From assembly GCF_000522985.1 (NCBI RefSeq), contig NZ_CP007128.1:5247528-5311527 (forward strand): DNA of 64,000 nucleotides, in the 5' to 3' direction. Positions 53,014 to 63,457 of this stretch are shown piece by piece. Under the pieces are notes generated by a model, which searched no databases, was not told the DNA's origin, and saw only the letters and a list, made by a program, of their open reading frames with translations. Source of the DNA: Gemmatirosa kalamazoonensis (lineage in GTDB: Bacteria; Gemmatimonadota; Gemmatimonadetes; Gemmatimonadales; Gemmatimonadaceae). The position numbers and the translations under genes are program-made. The stretch's first letter is position 1. The number at the start of each line of letters is the position of its first letter.

Positions 53014-54321
53014 TCATGCTCGCTCCACCACCATCACGTGCCCCATGCCGCCCGCCGCGCACACGCTGAGCATCCCGAACTGCCCGCCGCGCCGCCGCAG
53101 CTCGTGGCACAACGTCGTGAGCACGCGCGCACCCGTCGCGCCGAACGGGTGGCCTAACGCTATCGAGCCGCCCATCACGTTCACGCGCTCGGGGTCCAGC
53201 TCGCCCACCGGCTCCGCGAAGCCGGCGCGCTCCGCCCACGCGCGCGTCGCGAGCGCCGCGAGGTTCGACAGCACCTGCGCCGCGAACGCCTCGTGGATCT
53301 CCACCAGGTCGACGTCGTGGACCGAGAGGCCGGCGCGCGCGAGCGCCACCGGCATCGCGAGCACGGGACCCTGCAGCAGCTGCTCGCCGGGGTCGAGCGC
53401 GGCGTACGCGTAGCTCCGCACGTAGGCGAGCGGCTCGTGGCCTAACGACGCGGCGACGTCCTCGCGCATGAGCAGCACCGCCGCCGCGCCGTCGGTGAGC
53501 GGCGACGCGTTCCCCGCCGTCACCGTGCCGAAGCGGCGGTCGAACACCGGCGGCAGCGCGGCGAGCTTCTCGAGCGACGTGTCGGCGCGCACGCCGTTGT
53601 CGCGGTCGAGCGGCGCGCCGCCGGCGTCCCACACCGTCGCGATCTCCGCGGTGAGCCGACCGTCGGCGGTGCCGGCCGCGGCGAGCCGATGCGACCGCAG
53701 CGCCCACGCATCCTGCGCCGCGCGCCCGATGCCGTTGATCTTCGCCATCTTCTCGGCGCTCTCCCCCATCGTCTCGCCGGTCGATGGCTCGGCGATCGCC
53801 GGCGTGACCGGAACGAAGTCGCGCGGACGGAGGGTCGCGAGCGTGCGCACGCGTGCCGCCGCCGTCTTCGCGCGCGACGCGGCGACGATCGCGTCGCTCA
53901 TGCGCCGGGAGTGGAGCACCGGCACGCGCGACAGCGACTCCGCGCCGCCCGCGATCGCGCACTCGACGTGGCCGAGCACGATCTGGTCGGCGGCGTCGGT
54001 CACCGCCTGGTTCGCGGATGCGCAGGCGCGGCTCACCGTGAAGCTCTGGACGCCTCTCGGAAGCTGCGGCAGCAGCGACACCTCGCGCGCGATGTTCGGC
54101 TCCGTGACCGCGTGCAGCACGGTCCCGTAGACGATCGCCTGCACCGTGCGCGGGTCGAGCTCCGTGCGCTCGAGCAGCTCGGCGACGCACCGCCTGCCTA
54201 ACTGGATCGCGCTGAGATCCCTGAGCGCGGTGCCGGCGCGGGCGAACGGCGTGCGCACACCGTCGACGATGGCGACGCGGCGGCCGGGCGCTCCGTACGC
54301 GACGCGCGCGTGGCTGGTCAT
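53014..54321 (-). CDS. fadI: Acetyl-CoA acyltransferase (thiolase) of beta-oxidation
   Basis: 435 aa from ATG 54321; longer frames add only Arg-rich sequence without RBS support. Thiolase motifs: VDGVRTPFARAGTAL, nucleophile Cys in SRACASANQA (about residue 97), NVMGGSIALGHPFGATGAR with catalytic His, EIHEAFAAQ, and second Cys in SVCAAGGMGH near the C-terminus. It releases acetyl-CoA in the last step of beta-oxidation and should form a complex with the product of the downstream fadJ-type gene. Divergent from the EamA transporter gene. Confidence 0.93.
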   Translation of the reverse strand: MTSHARVAYGAPGRRVAIVDGVRTPFARAGTALRDLSAIQLGRRCVAELLERTELDPRTVQAIVYGTVLHAVTEPNIAREVSLLPQLPRGVQSFTVSRACASANQAVTDAADQIVLGHVECAIAGGAESLSRVPVLHSRRMSDAIVAASRAKTAAARVRTLATLRPRDFVPVTPAIAEPSTGETMGESAEKMAKINGIGRAAQDAWALRSHRLAAAGTADGRLTAEIATVWDAGGAPLDRDNGVRADTSLEKLAALPPVFDRRFGTVTAGNASPLTDGAAAVLLMREDVAASLGHEPLAYVRSYAYAALDPGEQLLQGPVLAMPVALARAGLSVHDVDLVEIHEAFAAQVLSNLAALATRAWAERAGFAEPVGELDPERVNVMGGSIALGHPFGATGARVLTTLCHELRRRGGQFGMLSVCAAGGMGHVMVVERA

Positions 54322-54405
54322 GCGCGCTAACGTAGCCGTCGCGGCCGGTGACGCCATAGCAGGATTCGGCAAGTGCCCGCGACGCCGAACCGTTAGACTC
54401 CGCGC

Positions 54406-55329
54406 GTGCCCGACACCACCGCCCGCGCTCCGCGCAGCCACGTCATCGCCGCCCTCGCCGCCGTCTACGTCGTGTGGGGGTCCACGTATCTCGCCATCCG
54501 CTACGCGATCGTCTCGCTGCCGCCGTTCCTCATGGGCGGCACGCGCTTCGCCGCCGCGGGCGCGGGGATGTACCTCGTGCTGCGCCGCGGCGGCGCGCCG
54601 CGTCCCACGGCGCGCGAGTGGTGGTGGTCCGCGGTCGCCGGCGTGCTGCTGCTCGGCATCGGCAACGGCAGCGTGGCGTGGGCGGAGCAGCGCGTGCCGT
54701 CGGGCACCGCGGCGCTCATCGTCGCCACGGTCGCGCTGTGGATCGTGATGCTCGACTGGCTGCGCCCCGGCGGGCGACGGCCGCCGGCCCTCGTGCTCGG
54801 CGGCGTGCTGCTCGGGCTCGTGGGCGTCGCCACGCTCGTCGGGCCGAAGGGATTCTCGGCGGGCGGGAGCCGCGTGGACCTCGTCGGGGCGCTCGTGCTG
54901 GTCGGCGCGTCGCTCGCGTGGGCGATCGGGTCGCTGCTCGCGCGCGGGCGCATGCCGCGGCCGATGCTGCTCGGCGCCGCGATGCAGATGGTGTGCGGCG
55001 GCGTGTGGCTGCTGCTGTTCGGGCTCGCGATCGGCGAGGGCGCTCGACTGAACCTCGACGCCGTGGGCGGGCGCTCGCTGCTCGCGTTAGGCTATCTCGT
55101 CGTCTTCGGCTCGCTCGTCGGCTACTCGGCGTACATCTGGCTGGTAGGGCACGTCGCGCCGGCGCTCGCCACGACGTACGCGTACGTGAACCCCGTGCTC
55201 GCCGTGCTGCTCGGCTGGGCGATCGCCGGCGAACCCCTCGACGCACGGATCGCCGTCGCGGCGGCGACGATCGTCGGCGCGGTGGCCCTCGTCTCGATCG
55301 GACAGGCGCGAAAAGCACGCGGCGCGTGA
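54406..55329 (+). CDS. EamA-family (DMT superfamily) inner-membrane transporter
   Basis: 307 aa, GTG start. About ten membrane helices arranged as two EamA repeats: AALAAVYVVWGSTYLAIRYA, GVLLLGIGNGSVAWAEQ, then LVLVGASLAWAIGSLLARG and APALATTYAYVNPVLAVLLG. It resembles the YedA/RhaT-type metabolite exporters. Substrate unknown. A strong hairpin overlaps its stop codon. No operon partner. Confidence 0.9.
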   Translation: MPDTTARAPRSHVIAALAAVYVVWGSTYLAIRYAIVSLPPFLMGGTRFAAAGAGMYLVLRRGGAPRPTAREWWWSAVAGVLLLGIGNGSVAWAEQRVPSGTAALIVATVALWIVMLDWLRPGGRRPPALVLGGVLLGLVGVATLVGPKGFSAGGSRVDLVGALVLVGASLAWAIGSLLARGRMPRPMLLGAAMQMVCGGVWLLLFGLAIGEGARLNLDAVGGRSLLALGYLVVFGSLVGYSAYIWLVGHVAPALATTYAYVNPVLAVLLGWAIAGEPLDARIAVAAATIVGAVALVSIGQARKARGA

Positions 55330-55355
55330 CGAGAGGTCTCTCGCCACGCGCCGCG
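55318..55355. terminator. Bidirectional hairpin terminator overlapping the EamA stop
   Basis: Arms 55318-55335 and 55338-55355 are complementary at 17 of 18 positions with only a GT between them (CGCGGCGCGTGACGAGAG against its reverse complement). The TGA of the EamA gene (55327-55329) lies inside the left arm. It separates two convergent genes. Confidence 0.72.
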
Positions 55356-55372
55356 CGTCACGCCTCACGCGT

Positions 55373-58117
55373 TCACATGCTCGCGACGATGCGCTTCGCG
55401 TACGCGGTCAGCGCGCCGGCGTCGGCCGACGAGAGCCGACCGGCCTGGAGCAGCGCGTCGACCTGGTTCATGAACGCCTGAAGCTGATTCTCCGCCGGCG
55501 TCGCGTTCTCCCTCAGCAGCGACTTGACCGTCGCGTCGAGCGTCGCGCGGAGTGCATCCGCCTCGCCGGCCGAGAGCTTTCCGGCCGCCTGCAGGTCGCT
55601 CACCACGCCGGCGAGGGCCTGGGTACCCTGCTGCGCCGAGAGCACGGTGACCTGCGCGGAGCGCGTGCCCACGCCGCCGTCGTCGTCGGTGACGGTGACG
55701 GTGACGGTTCGCACGCCGGCGGTCGTGTACGTGTGCGAGAGCGCGAACGTGCCGGCCCCCAGCGCGAGCGACGTCGCGGGGGCGTCGCCGTAGCTCACGG
55801 TGCCCGTGAACGTGTCGGCGCCCGGGTCGGAGAACGTGCCGCTCGCCTGGTAGGTCTCCCCACGCAGGATCGTGGCGCCGGCGAACGCGTTCACCGTCGG
55901 CGCGACGTTCGTGATCGTCACCGAGCGCGTGGCGACGCTCGCCGCGCCCTTGTCGTCGGACACGGTGAGGCGCACCTCGTACGTCCCGTTGTCGGCGAAC
56001 GCGCGGCTCAACGTGGGCTGGATCCCGACGACCTGGCCGTTGACGCGCCACTCGTAGCTCAGCACGTCGCCGGCATCCGGGTCGCTCGACGTCGTCGCGT
56101 CGAACGCGAGCGTCTGCCCTTCGCTGCCGCCGTCGACGCCGGCGCCGGTGATGCGCGCGGTCGGCGCGCAGTTGCTCGCCTCGACCTTGCACTCGATCGC
56201 GTCGGGAAGCGCGGCGAGGAAGTCGTAGCCGGTCGACTTCTGGATCTTCGCCACCGTCGTCTTGTACGCCGTCCAGTCGCCCGTCGGCGGCGACGAGACG
56301 TTAGGCATGTTGACGGCGATCACGTTCACGTCCGTCGTCGACGACACGTTCGCCAGGCCCGTGTTCGCGGGCATCAGGACGACGATCTTCCACGTCGAGT
56401 CGGGGATCGCGATCTTGCCCTCGTTCTTCAGCGTGCCGAGGCCGACGCCGTTCGTGAAGACACCGCCGGCGATGACGTACGCCTCGCGTCCCGCCTTCAC
56501 CGAGTCGCGCAGCGCGTTCTCCAGGTTCTCCCACGGCCCGGCGTTCAGCCCGTGCTGCTGGGGGAGGAAGTTCGTGAGGAAGAACGTGCGCGCGTTCTCG
56601 CCGTCCGTGGCCGTCTGGTCGGCCGACGGCTCCATGTGGCCGCGGTCGTAGCCGCCGTTCGTGTAGTCGAGCGTGTTGTACATGTACTGGCCGTACCCGA
56701 GACGCACGAGCGCCGTGTCGGCCGAGTAGCAGTTGCAGCGGTTGCGCGTGCCGAGGTGCGACGCGCTGAGGTCCCAGCTCACCCAGTTCGGGCCGCCGCG
56801 CTGCGGGTTGTACGAGATCGTGTACTGCTCGCGCGCGATGATGACGTCGTTGCTCGCGTCGGCGTCGGTCGGCGTGCCGAACTCGGTGTTGTGGCCGACG
56901 CGCGCGCTCGCGTTGTACAGCGGCACCTCGGTCGGCACGGCGATCGACGCCGTGCTGCCGTCGCCCGCCGTGACGGTGATCGTCGCCGTGCCGTTGCCCG
57001 CGGCGGTGACCAGGCCGCGCTGATCGACCGACACGATGGCCGGGTCGGAGCTCGACCACGTCACGTTCGATGCGAACACCGGGTTGCCCGACTTGTCGGC
57101 GCTCCCGCTGTTGACGAAGACCTGCGTCTGATAGCCGATGACGAGCGGCGACGTGCCGAGGCTGAGCGAGATGCTGCCGCCCGGCGCCTGCGTGACGGTG
57201 AGCTGCGCCGTGGCCGTCTTCGTCGTGCCGCCGGAGGTGGCGTCGACGGTGATGGTGACCGGGCCGCCCACCTTGAGCCCCTTCACGACCGCGGTGTTGC
57301 CGCTCGTGGAGATGACCTGCGCGACCGTCTCGTCGCTCGACTGCCACGTGTACGTCGCGGCCGGGTCGGTGACCGTCTGGTTCGCGGCGTCCTGGAGCGT
57401 CGCGGTGAGCGTCGTGGTGAAGTTCGCGTTCACCGTCGCCGCGCCGCCGACGGCGACGTGGTCGTACGGCCCGACGGCGATCGGCGTGTCGTTGCACGCG
57501 CCGAACGTGTTCTGCTGGGTGCGCTTCCACGTCCCGTCCGGCTGGCGCTGGAGCGACGCGCCGATCGGGTCGAGCGTCGAGCTGCCGGTCTGCGACACGC
57601 CGATGTCGGTCGACGTCATCCCCGCCGCGACGGTGGACCCGGTGGAGACGGTGAACGGACCCTCGTAGGAGAGCAGCTCCACGACCTGGCTGCCGTTGAC
57701 GAGCGCGAGGCCGTCGTTCGGGCCGTTCTGGAGGCCGTCCTGGGCGTAGCGCACGACGACGACGGCACGCGCGCCGTCGGCGCACGTGGTCGCGCCGATG
57801 GCGCCGAGGTCCTCGCCCGTCGTCGCGATCGGCGAGGTGTACGTGACGGCCGCGGCCGCGTTGCTGCCGTTGAAGCGGACGATCTTCCAGCCGCTCAGGC
57901 TCGTGCCGATGGGGAACGAGACCTCGACGGCCTCGCCGGCGTCGGTGCTGGCGTTGTCGTAGTGGATCTCGCTGATGTGCACCCCGCCCGCGGTGCCGGC
58001 GTCCCGCGCCGGGCCCTGGGGGGTGAGTCGGGGCGCGAGCACGCGACCGGCATCAGGCGAGCACGCCGCGGCGAGGAGGGCCACGGCGGCGAGCGACCGG
58101 CGGACGGACAGGGTCAT
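55373..58117 (-). CDS. NUC1-type DNA/RNA non-specific endonuclease lipoprotein with lamin-tail, Big2 and PKD-like domains
   Basis: 914 aa from ATG 58117. Lipobox LLAAACS (Cys near 19). Order: lamin-tail-like domain (about 45-190, ISEIHYDNASTDAGEAVEV), two Big2/Ig-like domains (about 220-395, SSDETVAQVIS and SSDPAIVSVDQRGLVTA), NUC1 nuclease (about 400-640) with the catalytic block GGYDRGHMEPSAD and NFLPQQHGLN, then PKD domains (about 645-840), and a helical tail. The nuclease should use a metal bound through the Asn/Glu helix and the His of DRGH. Surface-held DNA/RNA degradation for nutrient or defence purposes is plausible. A relation to the upstream glpD-type gene is not evident. Confidence 0.88.
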   Translation of the reverse strand: MTLSVRRSLAAVALLAAACSPDAGRVLAPRLTPQGPARDAGTAGGVHISEIHYDNASTDAGEAVEVSFPIGTSLSGWKIVRFNGSNAAAAVTYTSPIATTGEDLGAIGATTCADGARAVVVVRYAQDGLQNGPNDGLALVNGSQVVELLSYEGPFTVSTGSTVAAGMTSTDIGVSQTGSSTLDPIGASLQRQPDGTWKRTQQNTFGACNDTPIAVGPYDHVAVGGAATVNANFTTTLTATLQDAANQTVTDPAATYTWQSSDETVAQVISTSGNTAVVKGLKVGGPVTITVDATSGGTTKTATAQLTVTQAPGGSISLSLGTSPLVIGYQTQVFVNSGSADKSGNPVFASNVTWSSSDPAIVSVDQRGLVTAAGNGTATITVTAGDGSTASIAVPTEVPLYNASARVGHNTEFGTPTDADASNDVIIAREQYTISYNPQRGGPNWVSWDLSASHLGTRNRCNCYSADTALVRLGYGQYMYNTLDYTNGGYDRGHMEPSADQTATDGENARTFFLTNFLPQQHGLNAGPWENLENALRDSVKAGREAYVIAGGVFTNGVGLGTLKNEGKIAIPDSTWKIVVLMPANTGLANVSSTTDVNVIAVNMPNVSSPPTGDWTAYKTTVAKIQKSTGYDFLAALPDAIECKVEASNCAPTARITGAGVDGGSEGQTLAFDATTSSDPDAGDVLSYEWRVNGQVVGIQPTLSRAFADNGTYEVRLTVSDDKGAASVATRSVTITNVAPTVNAFAGATILRGETYQASGTFSDPGADTFTGTVSYGDAPATSLALGAGTFALSHTYTTAGVRTVTVTVTDDDGGVGTRSAQVTVLSAQQGTQALAGVVSDLQAAGKLSAGEADALRATLDATVKSLLRENATPAENQLQAFMNQVDALLQAGRLSSADAGALTAYAKRIVASM

Positions 58118-58321
58118 GAGTGGGAGCGCAGGGGAACGAGGGGCAGCGGCGACGCGACGACGGCCGGCGGGCGACACGCTAGGATTGCAGTCGCACGTCG
58201 GGAAGGCCGAGTCGTCGAATGCAACATATGTTTACGCGCGACCGGGTCCAAGCGAGGAGGGCGGTAATATGGACGGCGGCCAGAAGGCGGCAGAGTGGCA
58301 CGTGCGCCACAGTGAGGTAAC

Positions 58322-59965
<1,644 letters not shown>

Positions 59966-60054
59966 GCGTGGACCCGCCGGCGGCGCCTACTGCTGATGGA
60001 TCGTCCGAACGTCGGCCGCCGGCGCGTGCTGCCTCAGAACGTGAAGCGTCACAG

Positions 60055-60258
60055 CTACTTACGGGACGGACCGTTAGGCGAGTCCAGGGTGGCCGCGGAT
60101 TTGGGAAGGTCATGGGAAGGTCGGGCGCCGGTTTCGCCGGTGCGACGCCGCGACACCAGCTCGAGGATGAGCGCGCGGCGCTCGTCTTCGGCGAGCTGGG
60201 ACCGGGTGAGCAGCGCGTAGATCAGCGCGTCGAGATCGGCGGGCGACAGAAACGACAT
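60055..60258 (-). CDS. Small hypothetical protein at the edge of the phage-like region
   Basis: 67 aa. A helical N-terminal half (FLSPADLDALIYALLTRSQLAEDERRALILELV is the helical stretch, residues 3-35 in two parts) and a basic, disordered tail. I do not recognise it. GGAGG stands 4 bases before the ATG. Both lie inside a perfect hairpin (60257-60284), so translation may be controlled. It follows the tape-measure-type gene on the same strand. Confidence 0.6.
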   Translation of the reverse strand: MSFLSPADLDALIYALLTRSQLAEDERRALILELVSRRRTGETGARPSHDLPKSAATLDSPNGPSRK

Positions 60259-60284
60259 GGGGCCTCCAGGTTGGGAGGCCCCAT
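60257..60284 (-). promoter_or_regulatory. Hairpin covering ribosome site and start codon of the small gene
   Basis: ATGGGGCCTCC at 60257-60267 pairs perfectly with GGAGGCCCCAT at 60274-60284 around a 6-nt loop. Read on the minus strand, the GGAGG ribosome site and the first two bases of the start codon at 60258-60256 are in the second arm. It could mask translation of the 67-aa gene or act as a terminator, although it has no T tract. Confidence 0.5.
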
Positions 60285-60371
60285 TCTCGTCGGCCGCGTC
60301 ACGCGAGCGTCACACGCCGTCTATGCGTTCACGCGCGGCCATGTCTTCCGCGCGACTGCTGTCCGCCGGGA

Positions 60372-63300
60372 TCAGGTAATCGACGAGCGCCCGCCGGCGC
60401 GCTCCTGCATGCGCAGCCGCCCGTTGAGACGGCGATCAAGCTCGTCGACGATCTGGCGCGAGTCGCGCCCCGTGCCCGGCGCGGCGCGCACCGTCACCGT
60501 GAGCTCTCCCGTCCACCCGCTCGTAAAGCCGTCGAAGAACTTCAGCGCATCCGTGTTGTCGGCGATGCGGAGCAGGTACGCGTTCGCGGTGCGCGCGAGC
60601 CCGTTCGACTCGTTCGCCTGTGACACGCTGAACCCGGTGAACGCCGACGCGAGCGAATCCTTGATCACGTCGCTGTGCTGCACGCTGAGCCCACCGGCCG
60701 CCTGGAAGCCGGCGAGTCCCGCGTTCCCGCCTAACGCCTTCGCGGCGCTCCGCAGATTGAGGAGCGTCGACGCCGTGTCACGAAGATCGTTGAGCGTGTC
60801 CTGATCGGCCTGGCCGAGGCGTGCCGGGTCGAGCGCCTCCTTCAGCCATGCGTCGATCGCGCTCGTCAGGCTCGCCGGGTCGGCGATGTTCGCGCCGTCG
60901 AGCGCGCGCGCGGCGTTGCCGTTGAGCATCGCCAGCGCGGCCTGCTGCTGCAGCCCGAGCGTGGGATCGATGCCCAGCGCGCCGTTGCGCTGCGCGAGCA
61001 GGTCGAGGCGCGACGACGCGAGCGACGACTCGGCCGCGGCGGCCGCCCTCGCCGCGTCGGCGGCGCGCTTCGTCGCAGCCGCCTGCGCCTCCATCGCCTC
61101 CGTGTAGATGATCTCCGCCTGGGTCGCGGCGTCCGCGCCGTGCAGGATTGCGTCGCCGAGCTCGCGCTCGTCGTGGATGCGGCGCTGATACGCGTCCGCC
61201 TCCGCGGTGCGCCCCTGGGCGACGAGCTGGCGGTAGTGCAGGTCCTCGCGCGACGCGCGGTTGTAGTCCTCCAGGCTCTTCGCGCGATCGCGCTCGGCGT
61301 CGGCGGCCTGCTTGTCGCGCGTCGCGTTCGCCGCGGCGTCGGCGCCGCGCTGGAACTCCCGCGCACGCTCATCCTCGAAGGCCTGCGCCCGCGCCGCCTC
61401 GGCCGCCGCGGCCTCCTGCTTCCTGCGCTCTTCCTCGCGCGCCTGCTGCGTGGCGAGCACGGTATCGCGCACGTCGGCGCCGTACAGCTTGATCGCGTCC
61501 GCCAGCTCCTTCGTGTTCGCGACCTGCCGCTCGATGGCGTCGGCCTCCTCGGCGAGCCCGCGCAGCCGCAGCTGCTCGGCGCGCTGCTGCTCGAAGAAGT
61601 CGAACTTCGACTGGGCAAACTCCAACGCGTTGCGCTGGAGCCCCGCCGCTTCGGCCGCGGTGATCGCGTTCGTCTTCGAGGCGATGAGCGCCTGGTTATC
61701 GCGGAACGCCGAGCCCTTGAACACCTCCGCGGCGTCGGCGCGCAGCTTGTCGGCCTGCGCGCGGATCGCGGCCTGCGCGTCCTCGAGCGCGGTGCCGGTG
61801 CCGCGCATCGCGCGATCGAAACTCTCGAAGTTCGCGACGTACGCCTCCTGGGCGCGCGCCATCGCTTCCGCCGCTTCCTGGGCCTTCCTGTGCGCGCCCG
61901 TAAGCCCGGCGAGCGCGCCCACCAGGCCACCAACGACGGCACCGGGAACGCCGCCGACACTCGCGCCGGTGAGCGCGCCGCCGACGGCCCCGCCCACGAA
62001 CCCCTCAGCCGCGTTGCCGGTGCCGTAGCCGATGCCGTAGCCAGCGAAGCCGCCGGCGAGCGCTGCACCGCCGTACTTCCCGACGTCGGCCTTCGACACC
62101 TTCGATAGCGCGCGCTGCAGCGCATCGCCCACGAGCTGCTCGCCCATGTGGCCGATCGACTGCCAGAACTCGCGACCGCCTAACGTGCCAGTCTCCAGCC
62201 CGCGCACCACGCCTTGCCCGACGGCGTCGGCGAGGCCGTTCGCGACGCTGCGGTAGAACGGTCCGCCCGCGAGCTGATCGAGCGTCTCGTCGAACGACTG
62301 CAGGAGCGTCGTCGACATGAGGCCGAGCGCGTGCTGTGCGTCCGCGTTGATCGACGCCTCGAACGCGCGCCGCTGCTCGCCGACGGTGCGCAGATCCTTG
62401 GCGATGGATGCGTCGAGCGCGTTGTCATTGAGCACGCCGGCAGCCTTGCGGCGGTCGGCCGCGCGCACGCGCTCCTCATCGGCCGCGATCTTCTTCAGGC
62501 CCTCGTCGTACCGCTTGATCGTGTCGGCGATCTCCTTCAGCTCTTTCTTGTGCTCGCGGTACTCGGCCGTCAGGCTCTTGGCCGTGACGACGATCGGAAG
62601 CCCCCGCTCGGCGGTCGTGAGGCCGTTGTTCGGATTGAAGATCGCCTGGTAGGCCTGCTCCGCCTGGGCGGACGCCGCGATGATCTTCTGGTCGATGGCA
62701 TCGATCGCGCTCGTCAGGCTCTTGATGCGGCTGACGGTCGGATCGCCGAGGTTCTGGACGCCGGCGAGATCCTCACCCGCGGAGAACGCGCCCTGCCCCG
62801 CGGTCTTCTGGCGCAGGCGCGCCCGCTCGGCCTCCAGCTGCGCACGACTCGCCACGAGCGCGTTGAGGCCGTCCGCGCCGCCGTGGGCGCGCGTGCCTAA
62901 CGTCGCATCGCGGTACTGCTGGGCGAGCTTCTCGAACGACCCCGAGTTCACGAGGTTGTCGATCGACTGCTGCATCTTCTCCGCGGCCTCTTTCGTCGCC
63001 TTCGCCGCCCGGTCGGCCGACTCGCTGTACGCGTCCCACGCGCGCGCCATCGCCGTGACGCCGAGCAGCACGCCGGCGGTCGCAGTCTGGCCGATGGCGA
63101 ACGGGAGCAGGTTCCCGGCGAGCGTCCCGAGCGACTGGTTCAGGCCGAGCGACGACGCCGCCAGCCCGTTGAACGCGTGCGTCAGACTCAGCGCGGTGTT
63201 CGAGGCGCCCGCGCCGGCGGCGCTGAGCTTCCCGAGTCCGTCCGCGGCGCCGCGCGTGGCGGTGCTGGCGCGGCTCCCGCCGGCACCGAGGTTGTTCAGC

Positions 63301-63446
63301 GCGTTGTTCGCCTGGTCGACGCCGCTCGCGGCGGAGCGCGCGCCGCCCTGAATGTCGCTGAACGCGCGGACGACGCGGTCCCGCCCCTCCTCAGCGGGCC
63401 GAGAATCGATCGCGAACGCGATCCCAGGGCCGGCGACGACGCTCAT
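60372..63446 (-). CDS. Phage tail tape-measure-type protein
   Basis: 1024 aa, Ala/Gln/Arg-rich and mostly coiled coil (about 130-220, 290-400, 500-780), with a hydrophobic Gly/Ala-rich segment at about 455-515 (GFAGYGIGYGTGNAAEGFVG and following) that resembles the membrane-inserting stretch of tape-measure proteins. The C-terminal 80 residues are beta-rich (GELTVTVRAAPGTGR). These proteins set tail length and may form the DNA channel. It starts 11 bp after the preceding gene. Family membership rests on composition and organisation; no enzymatic motif is seen. Confidence 0.75.
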   Translation of the reverse strand: MSVVAGPGIAFAIDSRPAEEGRDRVVRAFSDIQGGARSAASGVDQANNALNNLGAGGSRASTATRGAADGLGKLSAAGAGASNTALSLTHAFNGLAASSLGLNQSLGTLAGNLLPFAIGQTATAGVLLGVTAMARAWDAYSESADRAAKATKEAAEKMQQSIDNLVNSGSFEKLAQQYRDATLGTRAHGGADGLNALVASRAQLEAERARLRQKTAGQGAFSAGEDLAGVQNLGDPTVSRIKSLTSAIDAIDQKIIAASAQAEQAYQAIFNPNNGLTTAERGLPIVVTAKSLTAEYREHKKELKEIADTIKRYDEGLKKIAADEERVRAADRRKAAGVLNDNALDASIAKDLRTVGEQRRAFEASINADAQHALGLMSTTLLQSFDETLDQLAGGPFYRSVANGLADAVGQGVVRGLETGTLGGREFWQSIGHMGEQLVGDALQRALSKVSKADVGKYGGAALAGGFAGYGIGYGTGNAAEGFVGGAVGGALTGASVGGVPGAVVGGLVGALAGLTGAHRKAQEAAEAMARAQEAYVANFESFDRAMRGTGTALEDAQAAIRAQADKLRADAAEVFKGSAFRDNQALIASKTNAITAAEAAGLQRNALEFAQSKFDFFEQQRAEQLRLRGLAEEADAIERQVANTKELADAIKLYGADVRDTVLATQQAREEERRKQEAAAAEAARAQAFEDERAREFQRGADAAANATRDKQAADAERDRAKSLEDYNRASREDLHYRQLVAQGRTAEADAYQRRIHDERELGDAILHGADAATQAEIIYTEAMEAQAAATKRAADAARAAAAAESSLASSRLDLLAQRNGALGIDPTLGLQQQAALAMLNGNAARALDGANIADPASLTSAIDAWLKEALDPARLGQADQDTLNDLRDTASTLLNLRSAAKALGGNAGLAGFQAAGGLSVQHSDVIKDSLASAFTGFSVSQANESNGLARTANAYLLRIADNTDALKFFDGFTSGWTGELTVTVRAAPGTGRDSRQIVDELDRRLNGRLRMQERAGGRSSIT

Positions 63447-63457
63447 GGGGGCAACCC

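Noticed and set aside
59966..60054. tRNA or attachment site next to the phage-like region
   Set aside because: I could not fold a cloverleaf or find a T-loop GTTCGA-type sequence, and there is no direct repeat that I can pair within the window.
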